64,000 nucleotides of DNA. Origin: Halomonas sp. M20. Its GTDB lineage: Bacteria > Pseudomonadota > Gammaproteobacteria > Pseudomonadales > Halomonadaceae. The position numbers were made by a program, and so were the translations under genes. This document shows positions 17,997-26,907 of this stretch, piece by piece. The stretch is from contig NZ_JACNMQ010000002.1 in the NCBI RefSeq assembly GCF_020622265.1, positions 648,510-712,509 on the forward strand, read 5' to 3'. How positions within the stretch are numbered: the first letter of the stretch is position 1; each line of letters starts with the position of its first letter. The notes beneath the pieces were generated by a model. It did not search any database. It saw nothing but the letters and a program-made list of their open reading frames with translations, and was not told where the DNA came from.

Positions 17997-18028
17997 TTGA
18001 CCATTGGGTAACACACAGGTTTTACACT
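17997..18028 (+). promoter_or_regulatory. MerR-type promoter with 20-bp spacer ahead of merR-copA
   Basis: -35 TTGACC (17997-18002) and -10 TACACT (18023-18028) are 20 bp apart instead of 17, the over-long spacing that MerR-family activators correct by DNA distortion. It ends 32 bp before the merR start. A clear dyad in the spacer is not obvious to me. Confidence 0.55.
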
Positions 18029-18060
18029 GTTGGTATGTCAGCTTGGTGCGGAGATAGATC

Positions 18061-18510
18061 ATGAAGGTCAGCGAACTGGCCAGGAACGCAGGCGTAACCG
18101 CCGAAACGGTGCGTCACTATACCCGTGAAGGACTGTTGCAACCGAGCCGCGACCCGGAAAACGGCTATCAGCTTTACGACAGTGATTCACTCAACCGGCT
18201 GCGTTTCATCCAGCGTGCCCGCACATTGGGGTTCAGCGTGCGGGAGATCGGCGAGATTCTCGATCATGCGGATCACGGCGATTCACCCTGCCCCCTGGTA
18301 CGGGACCTTTTGGCTCAGCGGCTACCGGAAATTCAAGCGCGCATCATCGAGCTTCAGGCGCTGGCTGAGCGTATGGAGCAGGCGCTGACGACCTGGCAGG
18401 ACATGCCGGATGGCACCCCGGATGGGCACAGCCTGTGCCGCTTGATAGAAAGCTTTCCCGACTCTTCTCCGCATGCTTCCACTAAAGCGCCTCACAAGGA
18501 GGGTGTATGA
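18061..18510 (+). CDS. MerR-family heavy-metal-responsive regulator (CadR/ZntR/CueR type)
   Basis: A 149-residue activator: N-terminal winged helix ([26 protein letters not shown]), then [26 protein letters not shown], a dimerisation helix, and Cys residues where metal-binding MerR proteins have them ([10 protein letters not shown] near residue 80, SLCRLIES near residue 122). The two Cys fit ZntR/CadR-type binding; CueR uses a different C-terminal loop. The gene overlaps copA by 4 bp (ATGA), so the metal is most likely copper or another soft cation exported by CopA. Metal identity is inferred. Confidence 0.85.
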   Translation: MKVSELARNAGVTAETVRHYTREGLLQPSRDPENGYQLYDSDSLNRLRFIQRARTLGFSVREIGEILDHADHGDSPCPLVRDLLAQRLPEIQARIIELQALAERMEQALTTWQDMPDGTPDGHSLCRLIESFPDSSPHASTKAPHKEGV

Positions 18511-21083
18511 CTACTGCTGTGCTGGATCGCTACGTACCCAGCATCAACTGCCAGGGCTGCGTGAGCAAGATTCGCCGTACCCTGCAAGCCGAGGATGAGA
18601 CTGCAGAAGTCACAGGCTTTCCGGATGACAAGCGGGTCGAGATCGCAAGCCGCCTCGACGAGCAGCGTGTCGATGCGCTGCTCGAGGAAGCCGGCCACCC
18701 GCCTCGGGAACGCGACACGACCGGTGTCGAAGAAGAGAGCGAAGAGGATAAGGCCGTATCTTCCACCGACGTCGAGGCCACCCCCGCGGCTAACGCAGCG
18801 GAGACTACCGGCATCGATCAGCGACTGGCGATTTCCGGCATGACCTGCGCGGGCTGCGTCAATACCGTGCAGAAGGCGCTCAAGGCGACACCGGGGGTCA
18901 CTCATGCCCAGGTCAATTTCGGCAACCACACTGCGGAGGTGAGTGGCGACGCCCCTCTCGATCGGTTGGTCAAGGCGGTGGAAGACGTCGGCTACGGCGC
19001 CAGCGCCATCGAGGATCTGCGTCAGGCTCAGCAGACCAAGCAGGAACAGGATGCCCGGGAGTACAAGAAACGCCTGCGTGGTAGTGCTCTCGCCCTTGGT
19101 CTGGGTGTGCCGCTGATGGTGCTGATGTTCATCTACCATCCTCTTCCCCAAGGCTGGGGCAAACTGTTCTGGCTGGTGGTCGGCGCGCTGAGTCTCGGGG
19201 TGCTGGTGGGGCCCGGACGGCACTTCTTCGTCAATGCCTGGAAGACGTTCACCCAGCATCAGGCCAACATGGATACCTTGATTGCCCTGGGCACCGGCAC
19301 TGCCTGGCTCTACTCCATGGTGGTGGTGCTGTTTTCCGACTGGCTGCCGGAGGTCGCCCAGGGGGTCTACTTTGAAGCCTCGGCCATGGTCATTGGTTTA
19401 ATCCTACTGGGTCAGGCCATGGAGCTGAAGGCCCGTGGGCGCACCAGCGATGCACTGAAGCGCCTGCTGGATCTGCAGAGCAAGACCGCTCGAGTGATTC
19501 GCGATGGCCATGAGCAGGAGATCCCGCTTGACGAAGTGCGCCAAGGCGATCAGCTTCGCGTGCGCCCTGGAGAGCGGCTACCGGTGGATGGCGAAGTGAC
19601 CGAAGGCTCGAGCTATATCGACGAATCCATGCTCACCGGGGAACCCGAACCGGTCTCCAAGCAGGAAGGCAGCGAGGTCAGCGCCGGCACGGTCAACGGC
19701 CGGGGTGGCCTGGTGTATCGCGCGACCCATGTCGGCGACGACACTCGTCTGGGGCGCATCACCGAACAGGTGGCGAAGGCTCAGAACTCGCGCCCGCCCA
19801 TCGGCAAGCTGGCAGATCAGGTATCCGCCATCTTCGTGCCCAGCGTAATGATCATCGCCGTGATCACCGCGCTGATCTGGTTCAACGTTGGCCCGGCGCC
19901 AGCGCTAACCCATATGCTGGTTACCGCCACTACGGTACTGATCATCGCCTGCCCTTGCGCCTTGGGCTTGGCCACTCCGATCTCCACCATGATCGGCGTG
20001 GGCAAGGCAGCAGAAATGGGCGTGCTGGTAAGAAGCGGCGAGGCGCTGCAGACCGCAAGCCGACTTACCACCCTGGTGGTGGACAAGACCGGCACCCTGA
20101 CGGAAGGCAAACCCCAGGTCACGGATGCCGAAATTCTGGAAGGCGAGAAACTGGACGCGCTGGGCCTGGTAGCGGCACTGGAGCAAGGCTCCGAGCATCC
20201 TCTGGCGGCCGCACTGATGGAACATGCACAGTCGGAAGGCGCAACCACCGCTTCCATCGATGCCTTCGAGAGCGTCACCGGGCGCGGCGTCACCGCACGA
20301 ACTCAAGATGGAAACATTCTGCGCTTGGGTAACGCCAAGCTGTTGAGTGAAGCGGGAATCGATCTGAAGTCCGGCAATGGCGTAGCACGGCGTCTTGAAG
20401 ATCAAGCCCGCACGGTCATCTATCTCGCCAAGGATGAGCGTCTGATTGCACTCTTCGGCGTCAGCGACCCGCTGCGTTCTGATACCGTCGCGGCGGTCAA
20501 GCGCTTGCAGGAAGATGGTCTCAAGATCGTCATGCTCACCGGGGACAACCCCCATACCGCCGCCGCCATCGCCCGGGAAGTGGGAATCGACCACTACCGG
20601 GCAGAGTTGATGCCGGAAGACAAGCACGCGGAAATCGAACGCCTCCAAGGCAGCGGCAAAGTAGTTGGCATGGTCGGCGACGGCATCAACGACGCACCGG
20701 CCCTGGCTCGGGCGGACGTGGGGTTTGCGATTGGCCAAGGCACAGACGTGGCCATCGAGAGCGCCGGTATCACGCTGATGCGCGGCTCCTTGCACGGCAT
20801 CGCCGATGCCATCGAATTGAGTCGGGCCACGATAAAGAACATCAAACAGAACCTCTGGGGCGCCTTCGGCTACAACGCTCTGTGCATCCCCATCGCCGCG
20901 GGCGTCCTGTATCCCTTCACCGGCGCTTTGCTCTCGCCGATGATTGCCGGGGCCGCCATGTCGCTCTCTTCCGTGACCGTGGTCAGCAACGCCAATCGGC
21001 TGCGGCTGTTCAAGACTTCTGCCCAGGAAAAAGGAGCGGTGCAAGAACCCTCCCAGCAAACACACCAGGAGGTTATGTCATGA
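18507..21083 (+). CDS. copA: Copper-exporting P1B-type ATPase CopA
   Basis: Pumps Cu(I) from the cytosol, 858 residues. It has two N-terminal metal-binding domains, one with the unusual CQGC (C15, C18) and one with MTCAGC (C114, C117), joined by an acidic linker (about 70-100). The CPC membrane motif is at 482-484, LTGEP at 376-380, and DKTGT phosphorylation site at 526-530. Late membrane segments carry GYNALC and AAMSLSS, the P1B-1 signature of Cu(I) pumps. It is cotranscribed with the MerR regulator and followed by a 34-codon gene with an ATGA overlap. Confidence 0.95.
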   Translation: MTTAVLDRYVPSINCQGCVSKIRRTLQAEDETAEVTGFPDDKRVEIASRLDEQRVDALLEEAGHPPRERDTTGVEEESEEDKAVSSTDVEATPAANAAETTGIDQRLAISGMTCAGCVNTVQKALKATPGVTHAQVNFGNHTAEVSGDAPLDRLVKAVEDVGYGASAIEDLRQAQQTKQEQDAREYKKRLRGSALALGLGVPLMVLMFIYHPLPQGWGKLFWLVVGALSLGVLVGPGRHFFVNAWKTFTQHQANMDTLIALGTGTAWLYSMVVVLFSDWLPEVAQGVYFEASAMVIGLILLGQAMELKARGRTSDALKRLLDLQSKTARVIRDGHEQEIPLDEVRQGDQLRVRPGERLPVDGEVTEGSSYIDESMLTGEPEPVSKQEGSEVSAGTVNGRGGLVYRATHVGDDTRLGRITEQVAKAQNSRPPIGKLADQVSAIFVPSVMIIAVITALIWFNVGPAPALTHMLVTATTVLIIACPCALGLATPISTMIGVGKAAEMGVLVRSGEALQTASRLTTLVVDKTGTLTEGKPQVTDAEILEGEKLDALGLVAALEQGSEHPLAAALMEHAQSEGATTASIDAFESVTGRGVTARTQDGNILRLGNAKLLSEAGIDLKSGNGVARRLEDQARTVIYLAKDERLIALFGVSDPLRSDTVAAVKRLQEDGLKIVMLTGDNPHTAAAIAREVGIDHYRAELMPEDKHAEIERLQGSGKVVGMVGDGINDAPALARADVGFAIGQGTDVAIESAGITLMRGSLHGIADAIELSRATIKNIKQNLWGAFGYNALCIPIAAGVLYPFTGALLSPMIAGAAMSLSSVTVVSNANRLRLFKTSAQEKGAVQEPSQQTHQEVMS

Positions 21084-21184
21084 GCTGGCTCGTCAATCTA
21101 GGTGGCTTGGCAGTGATTGCGCTGATCGTCTGGTGGTTCTGGGGAGATCAGTTGGGCCTGCGTAACCAGGATATGGATAAATAG
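21080..21184 (+). CDS. Small single-span membrane peptide coupled to copA
   Basis: A 34-residue product: a single hydrophobic segment ([18 protein letters not shown]) followed by a short polar tail ending in NQDMDK. The ATG overlaps the copA TGA (ATGA), and an AGGAGG lies 8 bp upstream inside copA, so translation is credible. From memory, a similar membrane segment begins cupredoxin-like proteins found after copA in some proteobacteria. If that is right this is a stand-alone or truncated version without the copper-binding domain. No function can be assigned. Confidence 0.65.
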   Translation: MSWLVNLGGLAVIALIVWWFWGDQLGLRNQDMDK

Positions 21185-21217
21185 GCCTATACAATCACAC
21201 CCAGCATCGATATCGCC

Positions 21218-21251
21218 TGCCTGAAAGCCAGCGACCGCCGGCTTTCAGGCA
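21218..21251. terminator. 12-bp perfect hairpin between copA unit and GGDEF operon
   Basis: TGCCTGAAAGCC (21218-21229) pairs exactly with GGCTTTCAGGCA (21240-21251) around a 10-nt loop. It is followed on the plus strand by TGAGCATTTTGG and includes the stop codon of the convergent GGDEF gene. Weak T-run, so termination is probable rather than certain. Confidence 0.5.
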
Positions 21252-22954
21252 TGAGCATTTTGGTTCATTGCCGTCTCCCCCTGATCCCAACAGGCAAGAT
21301 CGGTAACTACCCGATTACGCCCTTCATTCTTGGCCTGATAAAGGCATCGATCCGCAGCCTTGATCAGGCCATCTGTATCATGAACGGAATCCGCCTCCAT
21401 CACCCCGGCGCTGAACGTGCAGGAAAAAGATGTGCCGTTGGCGTCAAAGCCAAGTTTGCTGAAGTCCTCGCGTAATCCGTCGATGATCTTGACGGTTTGG
21501 GCGCTGGTCGTATCATGCAGCACGATTAGAAACTCTTCACCACCATAGCGTCCGATCAAGTCCGTTTCGCGCAAGCGATGGCGCAAGAGATCCGCTAGCA
21601 CCCGAATCACCTCGTCGCCGGCCAGGTGGCCATGGGTGTCGTTGACCCGCTTGAAGAAATCGATATCCAGCATGACCCCGCACAGTGGCAATCGCCTACG
21701 CCTGGCCTGGGCAAGAGAAGAGGCTAGTCGTTCCTTGATATCCGCATGCTTGAGCAGTCCTGTCAGCCCATCCCGCGCCAAAGCACCGGCCAACGCCCTG
21801 GCTCGGCGAGCGCAAGCAGCTATCGAAGCAACCAGGACGTTCGCGGCGATCGGCTTGACCAGGAAATCATCTCCTGCCTTGGTCATTGCCGAAAGCTGGG
21901 CATCCACATCGCCACCGGCGGATAGATAGACGATCGACACCTGCAACCAGCGTGGATGATAGCGTACCATCTGAGCAAGCTCAGGCCCTTTGCACTGCGG
22001 CATTCGCACATCCAGCACCAGAATGTCCGGCACGAAGCGCTCCATGGCGCTCAGCACCTCTTTGGGGCGCGCAAGCGTCATGACCGAGAATCCTGCGTTC
22101 TCGAGTACCGATTGATAATGATCAAGCAGGGCCTCGTCATCATCCACCATCATGATGCGCAGCGAAGCGAGCCGATCCGGACGCAGGCGATTGTCCAATG
22201 ACTCGACGAGTCTCATCTTGTCTCGTGGTAGCGTGAAGAAGCCTTCAACCTCGGCACGCACGGCGCGTAACTGAAGTTCGAAGTCCGATGAAACGTCCGT
22301 CAGGAATAGGGGGATGGACGTCCCCATGCGCTGCTGGATCGCCTCGCCGATCGCCACGCCATCCGCCATATTATCCGCTGGCTTGTCTGTCGTGCTTGCT
22401 CCTGCAAGATGCAGGGGTAACACCAGGGCATCTGGACACTGCTGTTCGCAGGCCTGCTCCAAGGATTCTTGCGCCGCAAACTTCTGGATTCGGTAGTCAA
22501 GGCCCGAGAGCGCATGGCACAACTGCTGCGATAGCGCCTTGTCTTCTTCTAGTATGTAGACGACATGATGGCCAAGCTTATGAGGTTTTAGATGCGACAC
22601 CGCCGCTATTCCGCGCCCTTGCACGGCTTCGGCGCCGGTCGGGGATAACTCGATCCCTGCCGGGCTAGATAGTGCTTGCAGACTTGTAGCGACCGCTTCA
22701 AAGGAACTTGCATCCCGGGACACCAGAGCCTCTTCCAACTGGCGCTCGAGCGTTCGACAGGCCGTGCCCACCTCCCCGAAGCCGAAGGTGCCCGCCGCCC
22801 CGGCCAGCCGATGAAGCCGCAAGCGTATGTCTGCCCAGGCGTTACTACTCCTATCGCAATGGGCGCTCTCACGCAGCGACGCGATCTCCTCTTTCAGCCA
22901 CACACCATACTCCTGGCGTAGCTGTAGTAATCGCTGGTTACTTTTCTGCCTCAT
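21245..22954 (-). CDS. Hpt-REC-REC-GGDEF diguanylate cyclase
   Basis: A 569-residue signalling protein. Hpt domain: phosphorylatable His48 in RLHRLAGAAGTFGF. First receiver (about 130-255) is degenerate: Pro180 stands where the acceptor Asp should be and Leu242 replaces the conserved Lys. Second receiver (about 265-385) is intact with DDD at 271-273, acceptor Asp315 and Lys367. The GGDEF domain has GGEEF at 471-475 and an I-site RETD at 462-465, so it should make cyclic-di-GMP and be product-inhibited. The gene overlaps the upstream single-receiver gene by 4 bp and is the output of the three-gene phosphorelay. Confidence 0.92.
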   Translation of the reverse strand: MRQKSNQRLLQLRQEYGVWLKEEIASLRESAHCDRSSNAWADIRLRLHRLAGAAGTFGFGEVGTACRTLERQLEEALVSRDASSFEAVATSLQALSSPAGIELSPTGAEAVQGRGIAAVSHLKPHKLGHHVVYILEEDKALSQQLCHALSGLDYRIQKFAAQESLEQACEQQCPDALVLPLHLAGASTTDKPADNMADGVAIGEAIQQRMGTSIPLFLTDVSSDFELQLRAVRAEVEGFFTLPRDKMRLVESLDNRLRPDRLASLRIMMVDDDEALLDHYQSVLENAGFSVMTLARPKEVLSAMERFVPDILVLDVRMPQCKGPELAQMVRYHPRWLQVSIVYLSAGGDVDAQLSAMTKAGDDFLVKPIAANVLVASIAACARRARALAGALARDGLTGLLKHADIKERLASSLAQARRRRLPLCGVMLDIDFFKRVNDTHGHLAGDEVIRVLADLLRHRLRETDLIGRYGGEEFLIVLHDTTSAQTVKIIDGLREDFSKLGFDANGTSFSCTFSAGVMEADSVHDTDGLIKAADRCLYQAKNEGRNRVVTDLACWDQGETAMNQNAHA

Positions 22955-23427
22955 GGATTATTTTCCTGCTTCTGAAAGTCTTCCCAGATCGTCCCGAGCC
23001 TTGCTGCCAGTCCAACCGGATCGAACGGCTTGACGATGACGGCACTCGCATTCAGGTCGAAATAGCGCTGATGATCGGCTTCTTCCGTCTTGGCGGTCAT
23101 GAACACCACCGGCCTCCTGGAGACGTCCAACACCTTGGACAGCTCGATCAGTGTCGTTGGTCCGTCCATGTCCGGCATCATGACGTCCAGGAGTAGCAGG
23201 TCGGGGGCATAGGCCGGCGCCTGTTCGATGGCTTGCTCACCATAGGAGCAGCTCAGCACCGACAACCCACCTAGAGTTTCAAGTGCCACTCGTGTAATGG
23301 CGATGATCGACTCGTCATCTTCCACATGTAGCACCCGTTGAAATGTTGCTGTGATGGGTGCTGCCAAATCCTGCTCAGGAGGAGATTGCGCGAATGGTGC
23401 AGCGGTATTCTCGATATTATTTGCCAT
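22951..23427 (-). CDS. Single-domain response regulator (CheY-like)
   Basis: A 158-residue receiver with a 30-residue disordered N-terminus and no output domain. All phosphorylation residues are present: E36/D37/D38, acceptor Asp81 (LLLLDVMMPDMDG), Thr111 and Lys133 (VKPFDP). It begins 2 bp after the histidine kinase stop and overlaps the Hpt-REC-REC-GGDEF gene by 4 bp. The likely role is a phosphate carrier between kinase and Hpt, or a competing phosphate sink. The order of transfer cannot be read from sequence. Confidence 0.92.
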   Translation of the reverse strand: MANNIENTAAPFAQSPPEQDLAAPITATFQRVLHVEDDESIIAITRVALETLGGLSVLSCSYGEQAIEQAPAYAPDLLLLDVMMPDMDGPTTLIELSKVLDVSRRPVVFMTAKTEEADHQRYFDLNASAVIVKPFDPVGLAARLGTIWEDFQKQENNP

Positions 23428-23429
23428 GC

Positions 23430-26267
23430 TTATTTTCTCTCGCCTTGATCACACATTGCCTGCGCGGCATGCGCTGGATCATCCGATGCCAAGGGCAACA
23501 ACAACCAGAACGTGGTGCCTTGATCGGCCATCGATCGAAAACCAATCGACCCACTCATCTGCTCGATATATTGTTTGGTAATTGCCAGTCCCAACCCCGT
23601 GCCGCTTTGAGGGCGCGTATCGTCCGCCTTGGCCTGGGCAAAATGCTGGAAAACCTTGGAATGGAACTCGCTGGGAATACCGTGGCCCTGATCGATGACA
23701 TCGATCCACACATGATCATCTTCGACTCGATAGCACACCTGGACGAGGCCGCCTCTGGACGAGAACTTGATGGCGTTGGATAGCAGGTTGGACATCACCT
23801 GGCCGAAACGCAGGCTGTCGATCTCGATGCTGGCTTGCCTCTCGCCGACCAGCTCGAGTTGAACGTCGTATTGGGCCGCATAGCCAAGATTGATGGCGAC
23901 AGCTTCTTCCAGAAGTGGACGCAGCAAGTGCCTTTGCATGTCGAAGGCCATCTTGTCGGCGTCGAGCTTTTCCCAGTCAAGTAGATCGTTGACCAATTGC
24001 CCTAAACGCTGCGTATTGCGCTGGGCAAGAGAGAGCATCTCGGCCATGGCCGGGGGTGCGACTCCTACCGCACCTGCATTGATCAGATCCAACGCCCCCT
24101 TGATGGAGGTCAATGGGGTACGCAGTTCATGACTGACGACGGCAACGAACTCCCGCTTTAATTGCTCGAGCTTGCGCTGCTCGGTGATATCCTGAATTTG
24201 AGCCACGAAATACTGGGGCTCCCCGGCGGAATCACGGACCAGCGATACCGACAGCTGCGCCCAGATAGTATTGCCACTACTCGTGATATAACGCTTGCTC
24301 AGCTGATAGTTCGCAATATCCCCATCAATCAATTGTGCTACCGAGGCCAAATCCGCGGCCAGATCGTCCGGATGAGTCAAGGTCGGGAAGTCGGTTGTCA
24401 GCAACTCCTCTCGCGAGTAATCCAGCATGTCGCAGAGGGCACGATTTACCTCAAGAAAATTACCCTCCAACGATACAAGGGCCATGCCCTGCCGAGCAGT
24501 TTCGAAGGCACCGCGAAACTGGGATTCGCTGATCTGTAACGCTTCTTCCATCGACTGCAATTGGCTACGATCGATAGCGACGCCTAGATATCCGGTGATA
24601 TTCCCCACAACGTCGTGAATTGCGCTGACTACAAGATGTATCCTTCGATGGCTTCCATCATGGCAAACATAGGTCCAGTCGCGGCGCTCGCTGATACCTC
24701 GGCTCGGATTGACGGTTAGTGCTGCAAAGCCTTCGATGGGTTCATCTAACGCTCTTGAGAGTTCGGCAGCGCGTTGACTGATCTCGTCGTCATGATGAAA
24801 GTCCAGCACCGTGAAATGGCCTACGACTTCCTCGGCAAAATAGCCCAATAGCCCTTCGGCACCGGAATTGAACAGCGTGATTCGCCCCTCGAGATCCGTG
24901 GCGATGATGGCGACTTCTGTCGCCGCATCGACCACTGCTTGAAGGTGGGTGCGAACCTCTGCGCTCTCCTGCTCGGCTTTTTTGCGGGCAGTAATATCCA
25001 TATGGGTTCCGGCCATGACAAGAGGCTTGCCTTTGGTATCCCATTCGACCAGGCGCCCCCGATCGTGCACCCACACCCACTGTCCATTCTTATGCTTCAT
25101 ACGGTACTGAATATCGTAGGCCGGTAGCTCACCGCTGATATGACGCTTGCACATGAGCAAGGCCAAGGCGATGTCCTCTGGATGAGCCAGTGATATCCAG
25201 GTCTCCACTGTAGTGGGGTCAAGCTCTTCCAGGGAGTAGCCTACGATCTCCGCCCAGCGCTCGTTGAGGCAAGTGACCCCGGTCTGCACGTTCCACTCCC
25301 AGGTGCCCGCCTGGGTACCCTGCAGAATCAGCTCCAACCGCCGACGCTCTTCACGCAATGTCCGGTCTATCTGGCGTTTTTCGGTAATGTCATGCATGGC
25401 CACGACCGCGCCGGCCCGTACACCTTTCGGGGAGTGAAAAACCTGCCCGTTGCAAATCACATGGCGGGGCGCTTGATCAACCGTCTTGATGCAGATTTCC
25501 TGATTGCGTACCCATTCACCGTTCCAGGCGCGCTTGAGCGGGATTCGCTCTTCGGCTAGTGGAGTTTCGCCATCCGCTTCGCATAGATTAAACTGGTTGA
25601 CCCATTTTTCAGGCGTCGAATAGGAAGGGACGCTCGCGTGCCAGGTTCTGGCCTGCAGATTGAACAAGCTGAGTTCACCGCTTGCATTGCTGGCCACGAC
25701 CCCTTCCGGTAGCGCCTCAAGCAGGCTGTCGAGCATTGCATGGTTCGCTTGGGCGACGCGTTTTTCGGCGTTTATTTCGAGCAAACTTGTCACAAGACAT
25801 GCCAACTCTTCCAGAGCCTGACGCTGCCGGTCATCGAGTTGTCTCGGTGTGTTATCAATGACGCATAGTGTGCCGAGTCGACAATCATTGGCGGCGGTCA
25901 GCGGTACTCCGGCATAAAAGCGGATATGGGGCTCACCTATGACCAATGGATTGTCCGTGAAGCGTGGATCGCGCGAAGCATCCATCACCTCCATAAGACT
26001 TTCACGCTCGATGGTATGGGCGCAAAAAGCCTGATCACGAGGCGTTTCCCGTACCTCAAGTCCTACCTGGCTCTTGAACCACTGACGCTTCTCGTCCACT
26101 AGGGAAATGAGTGCAATAGGCACCTCGCAGATCAATGCTGCCAAGCGCGTGATTGCATCGAAGCTCTCTTCGGCCTCAGTATCGAGAATGCCGTATTCAT
26201 GAAGGGTTGCCAGCCGCTCGGATTCGCCTTCACTACCCTCAACCATCCATTCGAGTACCTGCGCCAT
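23430..26267 (-). CDS. Soluble GAF-PAS(4) sensor histidine kinase
   Basis: A 945-residue kinase without membrane segments. GAF domain at about 10-165 (FDAITRLAALICEVPIALIS; AFCAHTIERE), then four PAS regions at about 170-290, 305-425, 430-560 and 567-690, each followed by PAC-like ends such as HDITEKRQID and MDITARKKAE. HisKA carries SHELRTP (712-718, His713). HATPase carries NLLSNAIKF, DQGHGIP and GTGLGLA. There is no fused receiver, so phosphate must go to the receiver or Hpt-REC proteins encoded next. Start at 26267 follows GGAGATCC; an ATG at 26285 lacks a site. The ligand sensed is unknown. Confidence 0.92.
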   Translation of the reverse strand: MAQVLEWMVEGSEGESERLATLHEYGILDTEAEESFDAITRLAALICEVPIALISLVDEKRQWFKSQVGLEVRETPRDQAFCAHTIERESLMEVMDASRDPRFTDNPLVIGEPHIRFYAGVPLTAANDCRLGTLCVIDNTPRQLDDRQRQALEELACLVTSLLEINAEKRVAQANHAMLDSLLEALPEGVVASNASGELSLFNLQARTWHASVPSYSTPEKWVNQFNLCEADGETPLAEERIPLKRAWNGEWVRNQEICIKTVDQAPRHVICNGQVFHSPKGVRAGAVVAMHDITEKRQIDRTLREERRRLELILQGTQAGTWEWNVQTGVTCLNERWAEIVGYSLEELDPTTVETWISLAHPEDIALALLMCKRHISGELPAYDIQYRMKHKNGQWVWVHDRGRLVEWDTKGKPLVMAGTHMDITARKKAEQESAEVRTHLQAVVDAATEVAIIATDLEGRITLFNSGAEGLLGYFAEEVVGHFTVLDFHHDDEISQRAAELSRALDEPIEGFAALTVNPSRGISERRDWTYVCHDGSHRRIHLVVSAIHDVVGNITGYLGVAIDRSQLQSMEEALQISESQFRGAFETARQGMALVSLEGNFLEVNRALCDMLDYSREELLTTDFPTLTHPDDLAADLASVAQLIDGDIANYQLSKRYITSSGNTIWAQLSVSLVRDSAGEPQYFVAQIQDITEQRKLEQLKREFVAVVSHELRTPLTSIKGALDLINAGAVGVAPPAMAEMLSLAQRNTQRLGQLVNDLLDWEKLDADKMAFDMQRHLLRPLLEEAVAINLGYAAQYDVQLELVGERQASIEIDSLRFGQVMSNLLSNAIKFSSRGGLVQVCYRVEDDHVWIDVIDQGHGIPSEFHSKVFQHFAQAKADDTRPQSGTGLGLAITKQYIEQMSGSIGFRSMADQGTTFWLLLPLASDDPAHAAQAMCDQGERK

Positions 26268-26487
26268 GCAGGATCTCCTACACATAAGCCTTATTAACCA
26301 GACTTATCGGTCAAGCGGCATAAAAGCTGAAGTGTTTATTACAAAGTTTTCTCTCATAGGGAATAGCAAAATCGGTGAACACCCCTGACTGAATGCTTCT
26401 GGCAGGACTAGCCCATCCCACTAAGCATTGAACCCGGGATTTTGCTAGCCTGAGAGCCAGACTGACAATCAGACAAGGGGGATCACG

Positions 26488-26907
26488 ATGCCGCGACTCG
26501 ACGGCGTACTGGAAACCGCACTCTATGTCACGGACATGGGCAAGGCCCGACGTTTCTTCGAGAAGGTGATGGGGCTTGAGGCTTTTACTGCGGATCATCG
26601 CTTCACCGCCTATGATGCCGGCGGTAAAAGCGTGCTACTGCTGTTTCTCGAAGGCGCCACCTCGGAAACAGTGGTACTGCCAAAAGATATGGGCACTATT
26701 CCGCCCCACGACGGCAGTGGACGCATCCACATGGCTTTCGCTATCGCTGCGGATCAACTCGATGCCTGGGAGCAGCAGTTGGAAACTCAAGGCATCGAGA
26801 TCGAAGGGCGCACCCATTGGCCCAAGGGTGGCGAAAGCCTGTACTTCCGTGACCCGGACGGGCATCTTCTGGAGCTGGCGACACCCGGGCTATGGCCTAA
26901 TTATTGA
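26488..26907 (+). CDS. VOC superfamily (glyoxalase/dioxygenase-like) protein
   Basis: A 139-residue single-module vicinal-oxygen-chelate protein. The beta-alpha-beta-beta-beta pattern is clear: VLETALYVTDMGKARRFFEK, then SVLLLFLEGA, RIHMAFAIAADQLDAWE, and SLYFRDPDGHLLELATPGLW. A His (IHMAF) and a Glu (LLELA) stand at metal-ligand positions. Substrate is unknown; family members include lyases, isomerases and antibiotic-resistance proteins. AAGGGGG precedes the ATG. Its last 7 bp overlap recJ convergently. Confidence 0.85.
   Translation: MPRLDGVLETALYVTDMGKARRFFEKVMGLEAFTADHRFTAYDAGGKSVLLLFLEGATSETVVLPKDMGTIPPHDGSGRIHMAFAIAADQLDAWEQQLETQGIEIEGRTHWPKGGESLYFRDPDGHLLELATPGLWPNY

Noticed and set aside
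19905..21065. A 386-codon minus-strand frame opposite copA
   Set aside because: Shadow of the CopA codon pattern; no motif and no ribosome-binding site, while copA has every catalytic motif.
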